From: Actinomycetes bacterium
GTDB taxonomy: Bacteria > Actinomycetota > Actinomycetes > Streptosporangiales > Streptosporangiaceae
Reading direction: 5' to 3'
Length of the DNA stretch: 7,935 nucleotides
Assembly: GCA_023425615.1 (NCBI GenBank)
Contig: JAFACJ010000508.1
Location: 1 to 7,935, forward strand
A program made the translations under genes and the position numbers. Below the pieces are notes generated by a model. The model saw nothing but the letters and a program-made list of their open reading frames with translations, was not told where the DNA came from and ran no database searches. Below, one piece after another: positions 1-7,079 of the stretch. Within the stretch, counting starts at the first letter, position 1. Every line of letters starts with the position of its first letter.

Positions 1-176
1 ACCAGTTCGCGGCCGGTGACGTCGCCGACCTCGGCCACCTCGAAGTCCCGCAGGACGTCGCGCTTCCGCCGGAAGCCGTCCAGGTCGTAGAAGGGGCCCG
101 CCAGATGGAACGGCACCCGCCTGTCCCATCCGTCACGGTTGACTTCCCGCCAGCGGCCGATGATGTCGTCGTCCAT
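1..176 (-). CDS. Class I SAM-dependent methyltransferase-like protein, N-terminal fragment
   Basis: This gene reads leftward from an ATG at 176-174 and runs off the window edge, leaving 58 complete codons. The visible protein starts MDDDIIGRWREVNRDGWDRR and continues with a VPFH...FYDLDGFRRKRDVLRDFE stretch ending in EVGDVTGRELV. From memory, this matches the N-terminal helix pair of a common actinobacterial methyltransferase family (typically WDERVPVH...SEFYDVEGF...LRPFE..EVGDVTG), which leads into the SAM-binding glycine-rich loop. That loop lies outside the window, so catalytic residues cannot be checked. The substrate is unknown. It is divergent from the secreted-protein gene at 281 and has no obvious link to the hydrogenase operon. 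The family assignment is inferred from this short segment only. Confidence 0.68.
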   Translation of the reverse strand, partial: MDDDIIGRWREVNRDGWDRRVPFHLAGPFYDLDGFRRKRDVLRDFEVAEVGDVTGREL

Positions 177-184
177 GGGCGCCG

Positions 185-190
185 ACCCTA
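185..190 (-). promoter_or_regulatory. Candidate -10 element (TAGGGT) for the minus-strand methyltransferase gene
   Basis: On the minus strand TAGGGT lies 8 nt upstream of the ATG at 176. It resembles the actinobacterial -10 consensus (TANNNT). If it is a real -10, transcription would begin at or next to the start codon, giving a leaderless mRNA, which is common in actinobacteria. No convincing -35 is visible 16-19 nt upstream. The same bases could instead act as a weak Shine-Dalgarno (GGTAGGG). Low confidence. Confidence 0.2.
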
Positions 191-245
191 CCGATAAGGA
201 GGGGGATGGTGGGGTTTGACCGATGAAGACGGGACTGCGGTCCCT

Positions 246-266
246 GTCCGGCGGGTCGGGCCGGAC
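246..266. repeat. 7-bp perfect inverted repeat upstream of the secreted-protein gene
   Basis: GTCCGGC (246-252) and GCCGGAC (260-266) form a perfect inverted repeat around a 7-nt spacer, 14 nt before the ATG at 281. A second, overlapping inverted repeat, CGGGTC (252-257) / GACCCG (264-269), shares bases with it, so the two could not pair at the same time. It lies between two divergent genes, so a regulator site or an mRNA hairpin limiting translation of the downstream gene is possible. Short GC-rich palindromes also arise by chance in this composition. Confidence 0.25.
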
Positions 267-280
267 CCGATGATCGTGGC

Positions 281-676
281 ATGCGATTCCTCTCCCGTGT
301 GATCATGTTCGTCGCCGCGCTCGCCCTCGGAGCCGGTCTCGCCTCTCCCGCGCAGGCGGCGCCGGCCAAGACCGTCAAGGTCGTCATCACCAGCCAGAGC
401 GGCAAGCGCATCTACCTGGAGCACCACGTCTCGTACTGCGTGAAGAAGAACCAGTGCGACCCCTCGGCCAAGGACGGCACGAGCAAGACCTCCAAGTATG
501 TCCAGACCGTGAAGGTGCGCCGCAACCAGGGCGTCTGGGTCAACACCGTCGCGGTGAAGCAGCACCGCGTGCGCATCTACGTGAACGGGAAGCTGATCTA
601 CAACAAGAAGGCGACCTGGCACGCCCAGGACGACGCCGGCTTCTACATCGCGGACCACACCTACTTCAACCGCTGA
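281..676 (+). CDS. Small secreted protein of unknown function
   Basis: I do not recognise this 131-aa protein. It begins with a classic Sec signal peptide: a basic start (MRFLSR), a hydrophobic core (VIMFVAALALGAGLA), and an AQA-AP signal peptidase I site after about residue 26. The mature protein of about 105 residues is basic, with many Lys and Arg, and has alternating beta-type segments (VKVVIT, RIYLEHHVSY, YVQTVKV, WVNTVAV, RVRIYVNGKLIY). Two cysteines, Cys53 and Cys59, could form a small disulfide loop. No membrane anchor, lipobox or catalytic motif is visible. The ATG at 281 has no good Shine-Dalgarno, but starting there gives an intact signal peptide; Val7 or Met9 starts would remove the basic N-region. 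It has its own terminator-like hairpin downstream, so it is probably monocistronic and unrelated to the hydrogenase. Confidence 0.8.
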   Translation: MRFLSRVIMFVAALALGAGLASPAQAAPAKTVKVVITSQSGKRIYLEHHVSYCVKKNQCDPSAKDGTSKTSKYVQTVKVRRNQGVWVNTVAVKQHRVRIYVNGKLIYNKKATWHAQDDAGFYIADHTYFNR

Positions 677-690
677 CATCGTTCCGCGAG

Positions 691-728
691 GCGTCACCTG
701 TCCGGTCGGGAGACCGGGTAGGTGACGC
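691..728 (+). terminator. Strong hairpin terminator after the secreted-protein gene
   Basis: The arms GCGTCACCTGTCCGGTC (691-707) and GACCGGGTAGGTGACGC (712-728) pair over all 17 positions, with two G-U wobbles, closing on a GGGA loop. It begins 14 nt after the TGA at 674-676. There is no T-run after it, which is usual for actinobacterial terminators. It would isolate the secreted-protein transcript from the operon that starts at 858. Because the stem is almost symmetrical it could also work in the opposite direction. Confidence 0.8.
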
Positions 729-770
729 GGGCATCTAGGGGACGGCTCCACTTACCGGGGCTCCCGTGCG

Positions 771-799
771 TTGTTATAACGAGACTGATCACCCATAGC
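771..799 (+). promoter_or_regulatory. Weak promoter candidate for the hydrogenase operon
   Basis: In the 129-nt spacer between the terminator and the first operon gene, TTGTTA (771-776) and CATAGC (794-799) are separated by 17 nt. The -35 matches TTGACA at 4 of 6 positions, but the -10 match is poor. TATAAC at 775-780 is an alternative -10, without a good -35. This stretch (about 770-830) is far more AT-rich than the rest of the window, which supports a promoter somewhere here, but the exact hexamers are uncertain. Confidence 0.3.
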
Positions 800-830
800 G
801 AAATTACCGATGCGTAATGCGTCATTTCGC
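798..830. promoter_or_regulatory. Candidate operator: inverted repeat enclosing a tandem ATGCGT repeat
   Basis: GCGAAAT (798-804) and ATTTCGC (824-830) form a perfect 7-bp inverted repeat with a 19-nt spacer, centred near 814. Inside it ATGCGT occurs twice, at 810-815 and 817-822, with a 7-nt period. It sits just downstream of the promoter candidate and 28 nt before the ATG at 858, where a repressor or activator of the hydrogenase operon would be expected. I cannot match it to a known regulator. The 19-nt spacing makes a dimer binding site or an mRNA leader hairpin equally possible. Confidence 0.4.
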
Positions 831-857
831 GGTGTCGTCTCGTGAAAGGCAGGGCGC

Positions 858-2192
858 ATGGGGCCGGAGACGGTCGGCGTCGAGGATGTCTTCGCCCCGG
901 TGCGGGCGGTGGCCGACGCGATTCTGTACGAGGGATACCTCCTGTACCCCTACCGGCGGTCGTCGGGGAAGAACCGTGTGCGCTGGCAGTTCGGGGTGCT
1001 CACGCCGAAGGAGTGGACCCGCGCGCGGGGCCCGGACGACACGGGCGTCGCCGGGTCCGCCGAGGGGTGGTGGCAGCAGACCGAGTGCCTGCTGCACGGA
1101 CCCGCGGACGCCGTGACGTGCGAGGTGCGCTTCCTGCAACTCCAGCGCCGGACGGTGGAGGCGCGCGAGGGCGACGGGTACCGCCTGGTCGACGTCCTCG
1201 ACCTCGGGGAGCGCCGGGAGTTCGGTTTCGACGAGGCGGTGCCCAGGGAGTTCGGCCTCAGGCTGCCCCTGGGCCCGGACGGGACCGGGGTGTTCCCCCT
1301 CGTGGTGGACGGGGGCCGTGACGTCGAGGAGGTCCGCGGGCCCCTGGGACGGCCCGCCGGACGGATCCTGCGGCAGAGGTGGCCCCTGTCGGTGACGGTG
1401 CGCTGCTCGGCCGCGCCCGAGGGGCAGGGCCCCGAGGGGCCGCTCACCAGGCTGCGGATCCGGGTGGAGAACACCGTCCGCGGCTTCCCCGCGGACGCCG
1501 CGCGCGACGAGGCGCTGCGTGTCTCACCGCTGGCCTGCCATCTGCTGCTGGCCGTGCGCGACGCCGCCTTCGTCTCCCTGCTCGACCCGCCGGACTGGGC
1601 GCGCGCGGCGGTCCGCGCGTGCGAGAACGTCCACGCCTTCCCGGTGCTGGCGGGCGGCACCTCGGGGCGCGACCTGCTGCTGTCCTCGCCGATCCTGCTG
1701 TACGACCATCCGCGGGTCGCCCCCGAGAGCCCCGGCGACCTGTACGACTGCGGGGAGATCGACGAGATCCTCTCGCTGCGCGCCCTCACCCTGACCGAGG
1801 CCGAGAAGCAGGAGGCGCGTGCCACCGACGCGCGGGCCGCGGCGATCCTGGACCGTGTCGACGCCATGCCGCCCGAGGTCCTGGAACGGCTGCACGGCGC
1901 GGTGCGCTCACGGGGCGAGGAACCCCGCGAGACGCTCGTGGCCGGGGTGCGCGTGGGTCCGGGCAGCCGGGTCAGGCTGCGCCCGAGAGCACGCGGCACC
2001 GACCCGCAGGACCGGTTCCTGGAGGGCCGCACCGCACTGGTGGAGAAGGTGCTGACCGACGTCGACGACGCCGTGCACCTGGCCGTCACGGTCGAGGACG
2101 ACCCCGCCGCCGACCTGGACCGCTGGTACGGGCGCTACCGCTACTTCGCGCCCGACGAGGTGGAGCCGCTGCCCACCGAGGAGCGCCGGTGA
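858..2192 (+). CDS. Conserved hydrogenase-cluster protein of unknown function (444 aa)
   Basis: This is the leading gene of the operon. The ATG at 858 is preceded by AGGCAGGG (847-854). The protein has no signal peptide or membrane helix, so it should be cytoplasmic. The N-terminal part has a distinctive block at about residues 21-47 (ILYEGYLLYPYRR followed by KNRVRWQFGVL). The middle (about 70-360) is alpha/beta, with no catalytic motif that I recognise. The last 81 residues (364-444) look like a separate beta-rich, SH3-like domain: GSRVRLRP, a D..DRFLEGRTA.VEKV segment, VHLAVTVEDDPAADL, and a GRYRYFAPDEVEPL end. From memory, similar proteins occur beside actinobacterial-type hydrogenases and are annotated as hypothetical. 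The gene's stop overlaps the next gene's GTG start by 4 nt, which ties it to maturation. A role in assembly or metallocentre insertion is inference only. Confidence 0.8.
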   Translation: MGPETVGVEDVFAPVRAVADAILYEGYLLYPYRRSSGKNRVRWQFGVLTPKEWTRARGPDDTGVAGSAEGWWQQTECLLHGPADAVTCEVRFLQLQRRTVEAREGDGYRLVDVLDLGERREFGFDEAVPREFGLRLPLGPDGTGVFPLVVDGGRDVEEVRGPLGRPAGRILRQRWPLSVTVRCSAAPEGQGPEGPLTRLRIRVENTVRGFPADAARDEALRVSPLACHLLLAVRDAAFVSLLDPPDWARAAVRACENVHAFPVLAGGTSGRDLLLSSPILLYDHPRVAPESPGDLYDCGEIDEILSLRALTLTEAEKQEARATDARAAAILDRVDAMPPEVLERLHGAVRSRGEEPRETLVAGVRVGPGSRVRLRPRARGTDPQDRFLEGRTALVEKVLTDVDDAVHLAVTVEDDPAADLDRWYGRYRYFAPDEVEPLPTEERR

Positions 2193-2710
2193 GCGCCGCG
2201 GCCCCGCGGGTCCTGGTGGCGGGCATCGGCAATGTGTTCCTGGGCGACGACGGCTTCGGCGGCGAGGTCGTGCGCCGCGTCGACGCCGGGAGCCTGCCCG
2301 GGGACGTCAGGGTCGCCGACTACGGGATCCGCGGCGTCCACCTGGCCTACGAGCTGCTCGACGGCCCGCCCGACACGCTGATCATGGTGGACGCGGTGCC
2401 GCTGGACGGCCCGCCGGGGACGCTCGCCGTCCTGGAGGTCGGCGACCGCGACCTCGACGAGGCGGACGGCGGCGGCGTCCCCGTCGACGCGCACGGCCTG
2501 CACCCGCTGGCCGTGCTCCTGCTGCTGCGCCGGCTCGGCGGGAAGGCGGGCCGCGTGCTGGTCGTCGGCTGCCGCCCCGCCTCGGTGGAGGAGGGCATGG
2601 GCCTGTCGGAACCGGTCGCCGCCGCCGTGGACGAGGCGGTCCGCCTGGTCACGGACCTGGCGTGCGCCCAAGGAGACGAATCAGGGATGAGGGAGCGTAC
2701 CGATGCATGA
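2189..2710 (+). CDS. [NiFe]-hydrogenase large-subunit maturation protease (HyaD/HybD/HupD type, peptidase family M52)
   Basis: The 173-aa protein removes the C-terminal peptide of the hydrogenase large subunit after nickel insertion. The N-terminal motif GIGNVFLGDDGFG (residues 12-24) is the family signature. By alignment from memory with E. coli HybD (Glu16, Asp62, His93), the nickel-sensing residues here are Asp21, Asp68 (LIMVDAV) and His102 (DAHGLHP). The late motif VVGCRPASVEEGMGLS also fits the family, and the length is normal. The GTG start at 2189 was chosen because it follows GAGGAG (2178-2183) at 5-nt spacing, overlaps the previous stop by 4 nt, and places the motif where the family has it. 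The same frame is open far upstream, but that part is a shadow of the 444-aa gene. The end overlaps hypA by 8 nt. The likely substrate is the large subunit encoded at 4173. Confidence 0.93.
   Translation: MSAAAPRVLVAGIGNVFLGDDGFGGEVVRRVDAGSLPGDVRVADYGIRGVHLAYELLDGPPDTLIMVDAVPLDGPPGTLAVLEVGDRDLDEADGGGVPVDAHGLHPLAVLLLLRRLGGKAGRVLVVGCRPASVEEGMGLSEPVAAAVDEAVRLVTDLACAQGDESGMRERTDA
2689..2695 (+). promoter_or_regulatory. Ribosome binding site that fixes the hypA start
   Basis: GAGGGAG lies inside the end of the protease gene, 7 nt before the ATG at 2703. It selects that ATG over the nearby out-of-frame ATGs at 2687 and 2707 and yields the canonical MHE N-terminus of HypA. Confidence 0.7.
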
Positions 2711-3059
2711 ACTGGGACTGTGCGAGGCCATCGTCGCGGCGGTGCTGAAACGCGCCGACGGCCGGCGTGTGAGCGGCGCGCGGGTGAGGATCAGCGGCCA
2801 CCCGGTGGATCCCGGGGTCATCGACCAGGGGTTCCGGATGGCGGCGGCGGGCACGCCGGCCGCGGACGCCCTGGTGGAGGTGGTGCACGAGCCGGCGTCC
2901 GTGCGCTGCCGCGGATGCGGGGAGAGCAGCACGGCCGCCGCGGTGCCGAACCTGGTCGTCTGCCCGCGCTGCGGCGGCCTGGACATCGAGGTGGCCGCGG
3001 GGCACGAGGCGGTCCTGGAGTCCATCACCGTCGACGAGTCCGCGGTAAAGGGCGGCTGA
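2703..3059 (+). CDS. hypA: Hydrogenase nickel-incorporation protein HypA
   Basis: HypA is a nickel metallochaperone. With HypB it delivers Ni to the large-subunit precursor after the Fe(CN)2CO unit is in place. The 118-aa length is normal for the family. The protein begins MHELGLCEAIV, and its N-terminal Met-His-Glu is the known nickel-binding site (His2). The zinc domain is present as two CxxC pairs: Cys69/Cys72 (CRGC) and Cys87/Cys90 (CPRC). The hydrophobic tail GHEAVLESITVDE is also typical. Start choice rests on the MHE motif and the upstream GAGGGAG. The gene overlaps the protease by 8 nt and is followed 21 nt later by the small-subunit gene. HypB is not in the window. Confidence 0.96.
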   Translation: MHELGLCEAIVAAVLKRADGRRVSGARVRISGHPVDPGVIDQGFRMAAAGTPAADALVEVVHEPASVRCRGCGESSTAAAVPNLVVCPRCGGLDIEVAAGHEAVLESITVDESAVKGG

Positions 3060-3080
3060 GGCAGCAGGGGGGATTGACCC

Positions 3081-4151
<1,071 letters not shown>

Positions 4152-4172
4152 CGCGGGGGGAGGACGCGAACG

Positions 4173-5969
4173 ATGGCCATCACCAATCCGAGGGCGGCGC
4201 GGGCCGGCACGTCGAGCCAGCTGGTGGAGATGTCGTGGGACCCGATCACCCGGATCATCGGGAACCTCGGTGTCTATACGAAGATCGACTTCGCGGACAG
4301 GAGGGTCGCCGAATGCCATGTCACCTCCTCGATGTTCCGCGGGTACTCGGTGTTCATGAAGGGCAAGGACCCGCGTGACGCCGGGTTCATCACCAGCCGC
4401 ATCTGCGGCATCTGCGGCGACAACCACACCACGTGCTCGGTGTACGCGCAGAACATGGCGTACGGGATCAAGACGCCGCCGCTGGCCGAGTGGATCATCA
4501 ACCTCGGCGAGGCGGCCGAGTACATGTTCGACCACACGATCTTCCAGGACAACCTGGTCTTCGTCGACTACTGCGAGGCCATGGTCAAGGACACCAACCC
4601 GAGCGTGCTGCGGCGGGCGCGGGAGACCCTGGCCCCGAACTCCGACATCCACGGCTACCGCACGATCGCCGACATCATGGAGGCGTACAACCCGTTCGAA
4701 GGCGAGGTCTACAAGGAGGCCCTCCAGGTCAGCCGCATCACCCGGGAGATGTTCTGCCTGATGGAAGGCAGACACGTGCACCCCTCCACCGTCTACCCGG
4801 GCGGTGTGGGGACGGTGCCGACATCGACGGTCTTCACCGACTACCTGAGCAGGCTCCTGAAGATCGTGGACTTCATCAAGAAGGCCGTCGCCATGAACGA
4901 CGATGTCTTCGACTTCTTCTACGAGGCGCTCCCGGGCTACGAAGAGGTGGGACGCCGCCGCGTCATGCTCGGCTGCTGGGGCGCCTTCCAGGACCCGAAC
5001 GTCGTCGACTACCGCTACGAGACGATGAACAACTGGGGCAAGGCGATGTTCGTGACACCGGGCATCGTCCTGGACGGGCAACTGCTCACCACCGACCTCG
5101 TCGACATCAACCTGGGTATGCGCATCCTTCTGGGCAGCTCCTACTACGACGACTGGGCGAACAGCGAACCGTTCGTCACCACCGACCCGCTCGGCAACCC
5201 CGTCGACATGCGCCACCCGTGGAACCAGACCACGCTGCCCATACCGCAGAAGCGCGACTTCGAGGACAAGTACAGCTGGGTGATGAGCCCGCGCTGGTAT
5301 GAGCCGACGTCCCAAGAACACCTCGCTTTGGACACGGGAGGCGGTGCCTTCGCCCGGCTCTATACCACCGCCCTGGCGAACATGGTGGACACGCCTTATG
5401 TGAAATCCACCGGCTCGGGAGTCCAGATCTCGCTGCCGCGCGGCGACAAGCTGCCGGAGACGACGCTGGAATGGCGGATCCCGCCGTGGTCCAACGCGAT
5501 CGAACGCAACCGCGCCCGCGCGTACTTCATCGCCTACGCCGCGGCGATGTCCGTGCACTTCGTGGAACAGGCACTGGAACTGGTGCGAGCCGGGGAATGC
5601 AAGGTGTTCGAGCCGTTCGACGTCCCCGAGAACGCGATCGGCGCAGGCTTCCACGAGGCGGTACGGGGCGTGCTGTCGCACCACCTGGTGGTCCGCGACC
5701 AGAAGATAGCCAACTACCACCCGTATCCGCCCACGCCCTGGAACGCCAGCCCGCGCGACAGCTTCGGCACGCCGGGCCCGTACGAGGACGCGGTGCAGGA
5801 CATGCCCATCTTCGAGGAGAACGGTCCCGACGAGTTCCGCGGTGTCGACATCATGCGCGCCGTGCGCAGTTTCGACCCGTGCCTACCGTGCGGAGTGCAC
5901 ATGTACCTCGGCAAGGGCCGCACCCTGGAGAAGCTGCACTCGCCGATGTTCGGTGCCTCCCATGGCTGA
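4173..5969 (+). CDS. hhyL: Actinobacterial-type (group 1h) [NiFe]-hydrogenase large (catalytic) subunit
   Basis: This 598-aa subunit holds the Ni-Fe active site that splits H2. The L1 motif RICGICGDNHTTC (residues 76-88) supplies Cys78 and Cys81. The L2 motif DPCLPCGVH (568-576) supplies Cys570 and Cys573. These motif variants, the length, and the N-terminal SWDPITRIIGNLGVYTKIDF (21-40) are characteristic of group 1h. The conserved active-site arginine is Arg498 in EAVRG (canonical EAPRG). Tail processing after His576 would remove 22 residues (MYLGKGR to the end), which fits the maturation protease in the same operon. The usual RIEGH glutamate is Ile29 here. The ribosome binding site is the G-rich run ending in AGGA (4155-4164). 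The gene starts 21 nt after hhyS and its stop overlaps the next gene by 8 nt. Confidence 0.97.
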   Translation: MAITNPRAARAGTSSQLVEMSWDPITRIIGNLGVYTKIDFADRRVAECHVTSSMFRGYSVFMKGKDPRDAGFITSRICGICGDNHTTCSVYAQNMAYGIKTPPLAEWIINLGEAAEYMFDHTIFQDNLVFVDYCEAMVKDTNPSVLRRARETLAPNSDIHGYRTIADIMEAYNPFEGEVYKEALQVSRITREMFCLMEGRHVHPSTVYPGGVGTVPTSTVFTDYLSRLLKIVDFIKKAVAMNDDVFDFFYEALPGYEEVGRRRVMLGCWGAFQDPNVVDYRYETMNNWGKAMFVTPGIVLDGQLLTTDLVDINLGMRILLGSSYYDDWANSEPFVTTDPLGNPVDMRHPWNQTTLPIPQKRDFEDKYSWVMSPRWYEPTSQEHLALDTGGGAFARLYTTALANMVDTPYVKSTGSGVQISLPRGDKLPETTLEWRIPPWSNAIERNRARAYFIAYAAAMSVHFVEQALELVRAGECKVFEPFDVPENAIGAGFHEAVRGVLSHHLVVRDQKIANYHPYPPTPWNASPRDSFGTPGPYEDAVQDMPIFEENGPDEFRGVDIMRAVRSFDPCLPCGVHMYLGKGRTLEKLHSPMFGASHG

Positions 5970-6483
5970 GCGGCTCGACGATCGCGCGGTAGCCGACCGG
6001 CTGGCCAGACTCGACGGCACACTCGGCGAACTGGAGACGATCCCCGGCGCGACGGCGAGCAAGGCACTGGACGCCGTCACCCTGCTCACCGAGGTGTACG
6101 GGGAGGCATTCGCCCGCCTCTTGGACCGGATGCCCGGCGACACCGTCGGCCCGCTGGCCGACGACGAACTCCTCGGCCACCTGATGGTGCTGCACGAACT
6201 GCACTCCGAACCGCTGGAGAAGCGGGTCGAACGGGCACTGGAGCGGGTGCGTCCGCTCCTGCACGGCGGCAGAGCGCAGCTTGGCGGCGTCGAGGGGACC
6301 GTCGCCCGCGTCGTGCTGGCGGGCGGCGGCTGCGGCGGCGTCGGCCCGGCCGTGGAGACCGTCAAGGACGCGGTGCTGGCGATCGCGCCGGAACTGACGG
6401 AGGTACAGGTGAGCCCGCCGCGTAAGGAGGCCGCGTTCGTCCCGATCGAAGCGCTGCAAAGCCGATCGAAGGCGGCGCGGTGA
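5962..6483 (+). CDS. NifU-like protein with degenerate CxxC (HhyE-position gene)
   Basis: The 173-aa protein has a helical N-terminal half (about 1-95, with repeated L/E/R heptad-like stretches) and a C-terminal half (about 95-152) that reads like a NifU C-terminal domain: VRPLLHGG, VEGTVARVVLAGGGCGG, then AVETVKDAVLAIAPELTEV. NifU domains normally bind a [4Fe-4S] cluster through CxxC; here Cys124 is followed by Val127 (CGGV), and there is no other cysteine in the protein. The position directly after the large subunit matches, from memory, the mycobacterial Fe-S protein HhyE proposed as an electron relay. No Rieske motif is present. The ATG at 5962 overlaps the hhyL stop by 8 nt without a clear Shine-Dalgarno, so translation is probably coupled. 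An Fe-S assembly or electron-transfer role is inferred and weakened by the missing cysteine. Confidence 0.75.
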   Translation: MAERLDDRAVADRLARLDGTLGELETIPGATASKALDAVTLLTEVYGEAFARLLDRMPGDTVGPLADDELLGHLMVLHELHSEPLEKRVERALERVRPLLHGGRAQLGGVEGTVARVVLAGGGCGGVGPAVETVKDAVLAIAPELTEVQVSPPRKEAAFVPIEALQSRSKAAR

Positions 6484-7079
6484 ACTCGGCGGCGCTCGAA
6501 AGGGCGATCCGGCGCGGAGCGTCCCACGCCCGTGCGGACGAGTCGTGCGGCATGTGCGGCAACGCGGTGGAGGAGCGGCACGTCCACCTCCTCGACGAGG
6601 AGCAAGGCACCCTGCTGTGCGCCTGTAGGGCCTGCGCCGTGCTGTTTCCGGATGAACAAGGCCGCTACCGGAAGGTGCCCCGCCGCAGGCTCCGCCTCAC
6701 GGGAGTGCGTCCCGACGACCTCGGTGTCCCGGTCGGGCTGGCTTTCTTCACCAGCGGGGCGGACGGAGCCGTCACCGCGCACTATCCGAGCCCGGCCGGA
6801 GCCACCGGTTGGACGGTCGAACCGGCGGCGTGGGAGGCGGCGGTCGCCTCCTGCCCGCCCCTTGCCACCTTGCGTCCGGGCGTGGAGGCGCTGCTGGTCA
6901 ACACGCTCCGCGACGCCGACGAACGGTGGCTGGTGCCCGTGGACGACTGCTACCGGCTGGTGGCGGTCGTGCGCGGTTCCTGGAAGGGCCTGTCCGGGGG
7001 GACCCGGGTGTGGCCGGAGATCGAGGCGTTCTTCGCGCGCCTCAAGGAAGGAGAGTCATGCGACGAAACGTGGGGATAG
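6480..7079 (+). CDS. DUF5947-type Cys/His-rich hydrogenase-cluster protein
   Basis: This 199-aa protein starts at a GTG that overlaps the preceding TGA by 4 nt. Its N-terminal quarter holds a metal-binding-looking array: Cys23/Cys26 (CGMC), His34/His36 (HVHL), then Cys47/Cys49/Cys52 (CACRAC), followed by VLFPD and a basic RYRKVPRRR segment. The rest (about 70-190) is mixed alpha/beta, with FFTSG, YPSPAG and a GSWKGLSGG..VW..IEAFFARL ending, and has no catalytic motif known to me. I associate this arrangement with the DUF5947 family that accompanies actinobacterial hydrogenases, but this is from memory. The array could bind zinc or an Fe-S cluster; the spacing is not that of a Rieske centre. 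No signal peptide or membrane helix is seen. Its function is unknown; an assembly or electron-transfer helper is plausible given the position. Confidence 0.75.
   Translation: MNSAALERAIRRGASHARADESCGMCGNAVEERHVHLLDEEQGTLLCACRACAVLFPDEQGRYRKVPRRRLRLTGVRPDDLGVPVGLAFFTSGADGAVTAHYPSPAGATGWTVEPAAWEAAVASCPPLATLRPGVEALLVNTLRDADERWLVPVDDCYRLVAVVRGSWKGLSGGTRVWPEIEAFFARLKEGESCDETWG
7046..7053 (+). promoter_or_regulatory. Ribosome binding site for the membrane microprotein
   Basis: GGAAGGAG, embedded in the end of the DUF5947-type gene, lies 4 nt before the ATG at 7058. This near-perfect Shine-Dalgarno is the main evidence that the short overlapping reading frame is translated. Confidence 0.65.

Noticed and set aside
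216..221. TTGACC as a -35 element for the secreted-protein gene
   Set aside because: The hexamer is close to consensus, but at 16-19 nt spacing only GC-rich sequence without a TANNNT element is present.
190..234. Imperfect direct repeat starting ACCGAT at 190 and 219
   Set aside because: Only about 12 of 16 positions agree and there are just two copies; chance is a sufficient explanation. No CRISPR-like or integration-site structure is visible anywhere in the window.
188..751. Minus-strand open frame opposite the secreted-protein gene
   Set aside because: It covers the plus-strand signal-peptide gene and runs through the terminator hairpin. Its translation has no motif and is Val/Asp/Leu/Gly-biased as expected of a shadow.
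950..2089. Minus-strand open frame opposite the 444-aa gene
   Set aside because: Low-complexity Ser/Arg/Thr/Pro-rich translation typical of a GC-driven shadow. The plus-strand frame has a ribosome binding site, a GTGA junction with a real gene, and a believable protein composition.
1379..2188. Upstream in-frame extension of the maturation protease
   Set aside because: This stretch is the out-of-frame shadow of the 444-aa gene, with an Arg/Gly/Ala-rich translation. The protease family starts only a few residues before the GIGN motif, matching the GTG at 2189.
5842..5961. Upstream in-frame extension of the NifU-like gene
   Set aside because: The 40 extra codons overlap the L2 motif region of hhyL and translate to Cys/Arg/Ala/Ser-rich shadow sequence. 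The ATG at 5962 makes a normal coupled overlap.
5962..7079. Rieske iron-sulfur protein as the electron acceptor
   Set aside because: I looked for CxH...CxxH pairs in the NifU-like and DUF5947-type proteins. The Cys/His spacings present do not fit a Rieske centre.
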